Below are positions 5,825 through 8,345 of a stretch of 8,345 nucleotides of DNA, piece by piece. The DNA comes from Calditrichaceae bacterium (GTDB lineage: Bacteria > Calditrichota > Calditrichia > Calditrichales > Calditrichaceae). Each line of letters starts with the position of its first letter. Within the stretch, counting starts at the first letter, position 1. The DNA is taken from the NCBI GenBank assembly GCA_030622395.1, contig JAUXGF010000097.1, positions 1 to 8,345 of the forward strand, written 5' to 3'. A program made the translations under genes and the position numbers. The notes beneath the pieces are model-generated. The model worked only from the letters and a program-made list of their open reading frames with translations. It was not told the DNA's origin and ran no database searches.

Positions 5825-7681
5825 ATGAAAATGAAAAGAATAAATTTAGTAATAAATTGTAATTTAATTATAATTCTAACGGTTCTGAGCGGCTCATTCT
5901 TATTTGCGCAGGAAGAAACTATCTATAATCTCGATGATGAAATAGTGGTTACAGCCAGCCGTATTCCCACCTCTTTCCCTGGCGCGGTGCGGAGTATTGT
6001 TGTAATTTCACGAGAAGAAATTGAACTGGCGCCGGTTCAAAATATTCAGGATTTGCTGGAATATGCCGCGGGTGTTGATGTAAAACAAAGAGGTCCCAAC
6101 GGCGTTCAGGCGGACATTAGTATCCGCGGCGCCGCTTTTGAACAAACGCTTATTCTGCTTGACGGAGTAAAAATCAGCGATCCGCAAACAGGTCATCATA
6201 ATATGGATTTACCGGTAAGCCTGAGCGACGTGGAGAAAATTGAAATATTAAAAGGGCAGGGCTCTAAATTATACGGCCCGAATGCTTTTGGCGGGGTTAT
6301 AAATATTATCACAAGAAAAGCGGCAAGCAAGCAGGTCAGCTTAAAGGCAGTTTACGGAGAGCATCAATTATATGACGGAACGGTTTCAATTTTTGCGCCG
6401 CTGGGAAATACGGATCACCGCCTTTCATTTTCTAAAAGCGGCTGTGACGGTTATCGAAAAAACACTGAGTTTAATATTCTATCAGCCTCTTACGGTTCTT
6501 ATTTGAAATGGGGAAGCAGCGCCTTGGATTTTTTGATTGGATATACAGATAAGAAATTTGGAGCCAATGGTTTTTACAGTGAATTATATCCTAATCAATG
6601 GGAGCATACAAAAACAACATATATCAAAACAGGTTTGAATCTGAAGGGGGAGCGTTTTGCATTTGCCCCCAAGATATACTGGCGCCGTCATAACGACGAT
6701 TATATATTGGACAGAGAAAAACCGGATTGGTATCACAATATCCATACTACTGATGTTTATGGCGTTGAATTTCAATCAAATCTTATTTCAAAATTTGGTT
6801 TAACAGCTATAGGAGCCGAACTAAGTAAAGAAGAAATTGAAAGCAACAATCTCGGTAATCATAACCGGACAAAGGGCGGTCTTTTCTTTGAACATCAAAT
6901 GGAGTTTTATAATAAATTACAGCTAATAGCAGGAGCTTTCGCTTACAACTATTCCGGCTGGGGATGGCATTGGTGGCCTGGCGTAGACCTCGGCTGTCAA
7001 ATTAATCAAGCAGTAAAAATTTATGCTTCAATAGGTCAATCCTTCCGTGTTCCGACTTTTACCGACCTGTATTACAGTAATCCCTCTAATCAGGGTAATC
7101 CGTTTCTTAAAGAGGAAAAAGCCTGGATGTATGAACTGGGACTAAATTTTAAAAAAGGTTTACTGAATGCCAGTTTAGCCGGATTTAAACGGGATAGTGA
7201 GAATTTAATCGATTGGGTAAAGGGGACGGCGGATAGTACATGGAAAGTTCGGAATATTGCCGAAGTTACCGTAAATGGTCTGGAAGCGAGTTTGCTGGTT
7301 GTACAGCCTGTGTTTATTCCGGGTTTTCATTTAAACAAAATTCAGTTAAATTACACTTTTCTCGATTATGATAAGAATATGGGCGGATTTGTTTCTAAAT
7401 ATGTCTTAACACATTTACGGCATCAGGTATTACTTGGCTTTGAGCATAATGTGTTTATAAAAGAACTAACAGCGGGCTGGAAAATACGTTTTGAAGACCG
7501 GCAGGAATATGACCCTCATTTTTTGGCAGACATCCGGATTCTCTGGAAACAAAAGCATCTGGATTTATTTCTTGAAGCGACAAACCTGTTTAATAAATCT
7601 TTTTCAGAGATTGGTTCTATCCCGATGCCGGGACGCTGGATTAAAATGGGGTTTAATTATAATTTATTTGCGGTTGATTAA
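5825..7681 (+). CDS. TonB-dependent outer-membrane receptor, BtuB-like
   Basis: A 618-residue outer-membrane protein of BtuB-like size. A basic N-terminus and hydrophobic core end in SGSFLFA, then QEE, giving a signal peptide of about 28 residues. DEIVVTASR (38-46) is a TonB box-like start. The plug (about 50-165) holds SIRGAAFEQTLILLDGVKI (99-117), VEKIEILKGQGSKLYGPNAF (136-155) and GGVINIITR (156-164). The rest is rich in alternating aromatic beta strands typical of the barrel, including a SFRVPTFTDLYY segment and GNPFLKEEKAWMYELG, and ends in GFNYNLFAVD. It should import a bulky scarce ligand using TonB energy. Cobalamin is suggested only by size and general resemblance; siderophores or others are equally possible. 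The frame is open back to a TTG at 5696, but that adds 43 residues before the signal peptide. GGAAAG (5819-5824) abuts ATG 5825 and lies 6 nt before ATG 5831, so 5831 may be the real start. Confidence 0.9.
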   Translation: MKMKRINLVINCNLIIILTVLSGSFLFAQEETIYNLDDEIVVTASRIPTSFPGAVRSIVVISREEIELAPVQNIQDLLEYAAGVDVKQRGPNGVQADISIRGAAFEQTLILLDGVKISDPQTGHHNMDLPVSLSDVEKIEILKGQGSKLYGPNAFGGVINIITRKAASKQVSLKAVYGEHQLYDGTVSIFAPLGNTDHRLSFSKSGCDGYRKNTEFNILSASYGSYLKWGSSALDFLIGYTDKKFGANGFYSELYPNQWEHTKTTYIKTGLNLKGERFAFAPKIYWRRHNDDYILDREKPDWYHNIHTTDVYGVEFQSNLISKFGLTAIGAELSKEEIESNNLGNHNRTKGGLFFEHQMEFYNKLQLIAGAFAYNYSGWGWHWWPGVDLGCQINQAVKIYASIGQSFRVPTFTDLYYSNPSNQGNPFLKEEKAWMYELGLNFKKGLLNASLAGFKRDSENLIDWVKGTADSTWKVRNIAEVTVNGLEASLLVVQPVFIPGFHLNKIQLNYTFLDYDKNMGGFVSKYVLTHLRHQVLLGFEHNVFIKELTAGWKIRFEDRQEYDPHFLADIRILWKQKHLDLFLEATNLFNKSFSEIGSIPMPGRWIKMGFNYNLFAVD

Positions 7682-7843
7682 TGATATTTAGTGCCTCATG
7701 CAACGGATGGAAAGCGTTACAAAGACCATTCCGATCTTGTATCAGAGTTAATCCCGATTAATCGCATAACCGTCAACTTAGGGAGCAAACAGATATATAA
7801 ATTTTTTGGCACATAAGCTACTTAAAAATTTAGCTGGAATATA
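7682..7843. other. Gene-free AT-rich spacer after the receptor
   Basis: No open frame, tRNA or convincing terminator is seen. Two small palindromes are present: TTAATC/GATTAA (7748-7753 with 7756-7761, loop CC) and AGCTA/TAGCT (7816-7820 with 7831-7835). This is the left part of a 664-bp gene-free region running to the window end; the remainder is a dense series of palindromic repeats listed separately. Confidence 0.6.
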
Positions 7844-7889
7844 GTCCCTTAAGGGACGATTGAAAATAGCCCACCAATTTATTGGTGGG
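7844..7889 (+). repeat. REP-like two-palindrome unit R1
   Basis: Perfect palindrome GTCCCTTAAGGGAC (7844-7857), then the 12-nt linker GATTGAAAATAG, then a perfect 9-bp hairpin, CCCACCAAT (7870-7878) with ATTGGTGGG (7881-7889), loop TT. The same three-part layout recurs on the opposite strand at 8015-8059 with an almost matching linker but a different stem. Confidence 0.8.
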
Positions 7890-7911
7890 GAAAAGATCTA
7901 ATAGTTCAATT

Positions 7912-7991
7912 AGTCCTATAGGGTCGACTGAAACCTGCATTACTGATAAAAATTATCGAATCAGTTACGTATCAATCGTCCCTATAGGACT
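7912..7991. repeat. REP-like units R2 and R3 facing each other around a shared hairpin
   Basis: R2 on the + strand has AGTCCTATAGGGTCGACTGA from 7912. R3 on the - strand reads AGTCCTATAGGGACGATTGA from 7991 backwards, matching R2 at 18 of 20 positions. Between them ACTGAT (7942-7947) pairs with ATCAGT (7960-7965). Seen from R3, the linker between palindrome and hairpin is again 12 nt; from R2 it is 16 nt. The whole is therefore an approximately 80-bp inverted-repeat structure with a central hairpin, like a miniature element. Confidence 0.7.
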
Positions 7992-8014
7992 ACTAATGAA
8001 AATTTTATATCATT

Positions 8015-8059
8015 CCCAGAGATGAATCTCTGGGCTATTATCAAATGTCCTTACGGGAC
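8015..8059 (-). repeat. REP-like two-palindrome unit R4
   Basis: Read on the - strand: GTCCCGTAAGGAC (8059-8047), 12-nt linker ATTTGATAATAG (8046-8035), then CCCAGAGAT pairing with ATCTCTGGG (8034-8026 with 8023-8015), loop TC. Compared with R1 the stem keeps the CCCA start and nine base pairs while the interior changes on both sides, so pairing rather than sequence is conserved. Confidence 0.8.
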
Positions 8060-8100
8060 GGCCTCCCTGTCCCGAGGGGACCCCTGTGGAGCGGGACGGG
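8053..8100 (-). repeat. GC-rich 17-nt-unit element, copy 3 (inverted)
   Basis: On the - strand, 8087-8071 reads ACAGGGGTCCCCTCGGG, which is 16 of 17 identical to unit 2 of the nested copy (5648-5664). The preceding CCCGCTCC also matches the other copies. The following unit (8070-8054, ACAGGGAGGCCGTCCCG) is diverged. Its edge overlaps the GGGAC end of REP-like unit R4, so the two families are joined here. Confidence 0.65.
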
Positions 8101-8167
8101 ATAAAGTTATCAACACAGATATATTTGTTAAGTTAAGGCCTATGCGATTTATATGTCAGCGGGTTAC

Positions 8168-8201
8168 GCCAGCAGGCAGATTCGCCCACCGGCGAACTGG
8201 C
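8168..8201. repeat. GC-rich two-part hairpin
   Basis: TTCGCC (8181-8186) pairs with GGCGAA (8191-8196) around CACC. Immediately outside, GCCAG (8168-8172) pairs with CTGGC (8197-8201), leaving an 8-nt bulge on the left. It is unlike the other families in the window. There is no T-tract, so it is not a terminator. Confidence 0.6.
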
Positions 8202-8218
8202 ACTATCGGGAGAAAAAT

Positions 8219-8238
8219 CTTAAATGGAGAGATTTAAG
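8219..8238. repeat. AT-rich 7-bp hairpin
   Basis: CTTAAAT (8219-8225) pairs perfectly with ATTTAAG (8232-8238) around GGAGAG. No other copy was noticed in the window and its function is unknown. Confidence 0.45.
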
Positions 8239-8258
8239 CTTTGATTTTGAGTAGTAAG

Positions 8259-8293
8259 ATTTCTCACCCTCCCAAAGCGTCGGGATTCGAAAT
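8259..8293. repeat. Palindromic intergenic repeat with ATTTC/GAAAT ends
   Basis: ATTTC (8259-8263) pairs with GAAAT (8289-8293), with CCC (8271-8273) and GGG (8282-8284) available to pair inside. The pattern AGATTTCTC...TTCGAAATGACA resembles dispersed intergenic repeats I know from many bacterial genomes; that comparison is from memory, not from a search. After it, 8294-8345 shows nothing recognisable. Confidence 0.4.
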
Positions 8294-8345
8294 GACATGT
8301 AGGCTGAGACAATCTGAAACTACCCACACAAATCGACATAGAACC

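Noticed and set aside
8108..8116. Possible DnaA box TTATCAACA
   Set aside because: A single site with one mismatch to TTATNCACA, no clustering and no origin genes nearby.
8022..8237. Small open frame in the 3' gene-free region
   Set aside because: It is composed of REP-like and GC-rich repeat sequence, with no start signal.

Overview
The window reads as chromosomal DNA from a Gram-negative, AT-rich bacterium. All seven genes lie on the + strand. A signal-peptide-bearing TonB-dependent outer-membrane receptor shows there is an outer membrane. The mix of a FadD15-type acyl-CoA ligase, a DUF4416 protein, PlsY/GpsA and intergenic spaces full of GC-rich palindromes would fit an uncultured FCB-group lineage (Calditrichota/KSB1, Marinimicrobia, Ignavibacteria or similar). 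That placement is inference from general features, not a demonstrated assignment.

Layout. Positions 2-487 hold the C-terminal end of a long-chain acyl-CoA ligase, closed by a good intrinsic terminator (504-529). Next come a DUF4416 protein of unknown function (673-1230), PlsY (1371-2018) and GpsA (2289-3293). GpsA makes sn-glycerol-3-phosphate and PlsY acylates it, so the left half is centred on the entry to phospholipid synthesis. A tandem-domain universal stress protein (3471-4310) is followed after only 25 bp by class I fructose-1,6-bisphosphatase (4336-5349), which looks like a two-gene operon. After a repeat-filled 475-bp gap comes a BtuB-sized TonB-dependent receptor (5825-7681). The last ~660 bp contain no gene.

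The unusual content is between the genes. Four repeat families can be separated by eye. (1) A composite multi-hairpin repeat occurs in two same-orientation copies, ahead of gpsA and ahead of the receptor. (2) A ~46-bp GC-rich element is built of two 17-nt units. It occurs three times, one copy sitting inside composite copy B where copy A shows the apparent empty site. (3) REP-like units occur in the 3' end, each a 13-14-bp GTCC..GGAC palindrome, a 12-nt linker and a hairpin; the hairpin stems differ in sequence but keep pairing. (4) Short 7- or 8-nt tandem repeats of CTGGAT/TGGAGT type occur in three different intergenic spaces. Further unrelated palindromes fill 8168-8293.

I see no defence system, CRISPR array, tRNA, rRNA, transposase or other obviously new protein system. 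The genes are ordinary housekeeping or uptake functions; the repeat ecology is what merits a second look.
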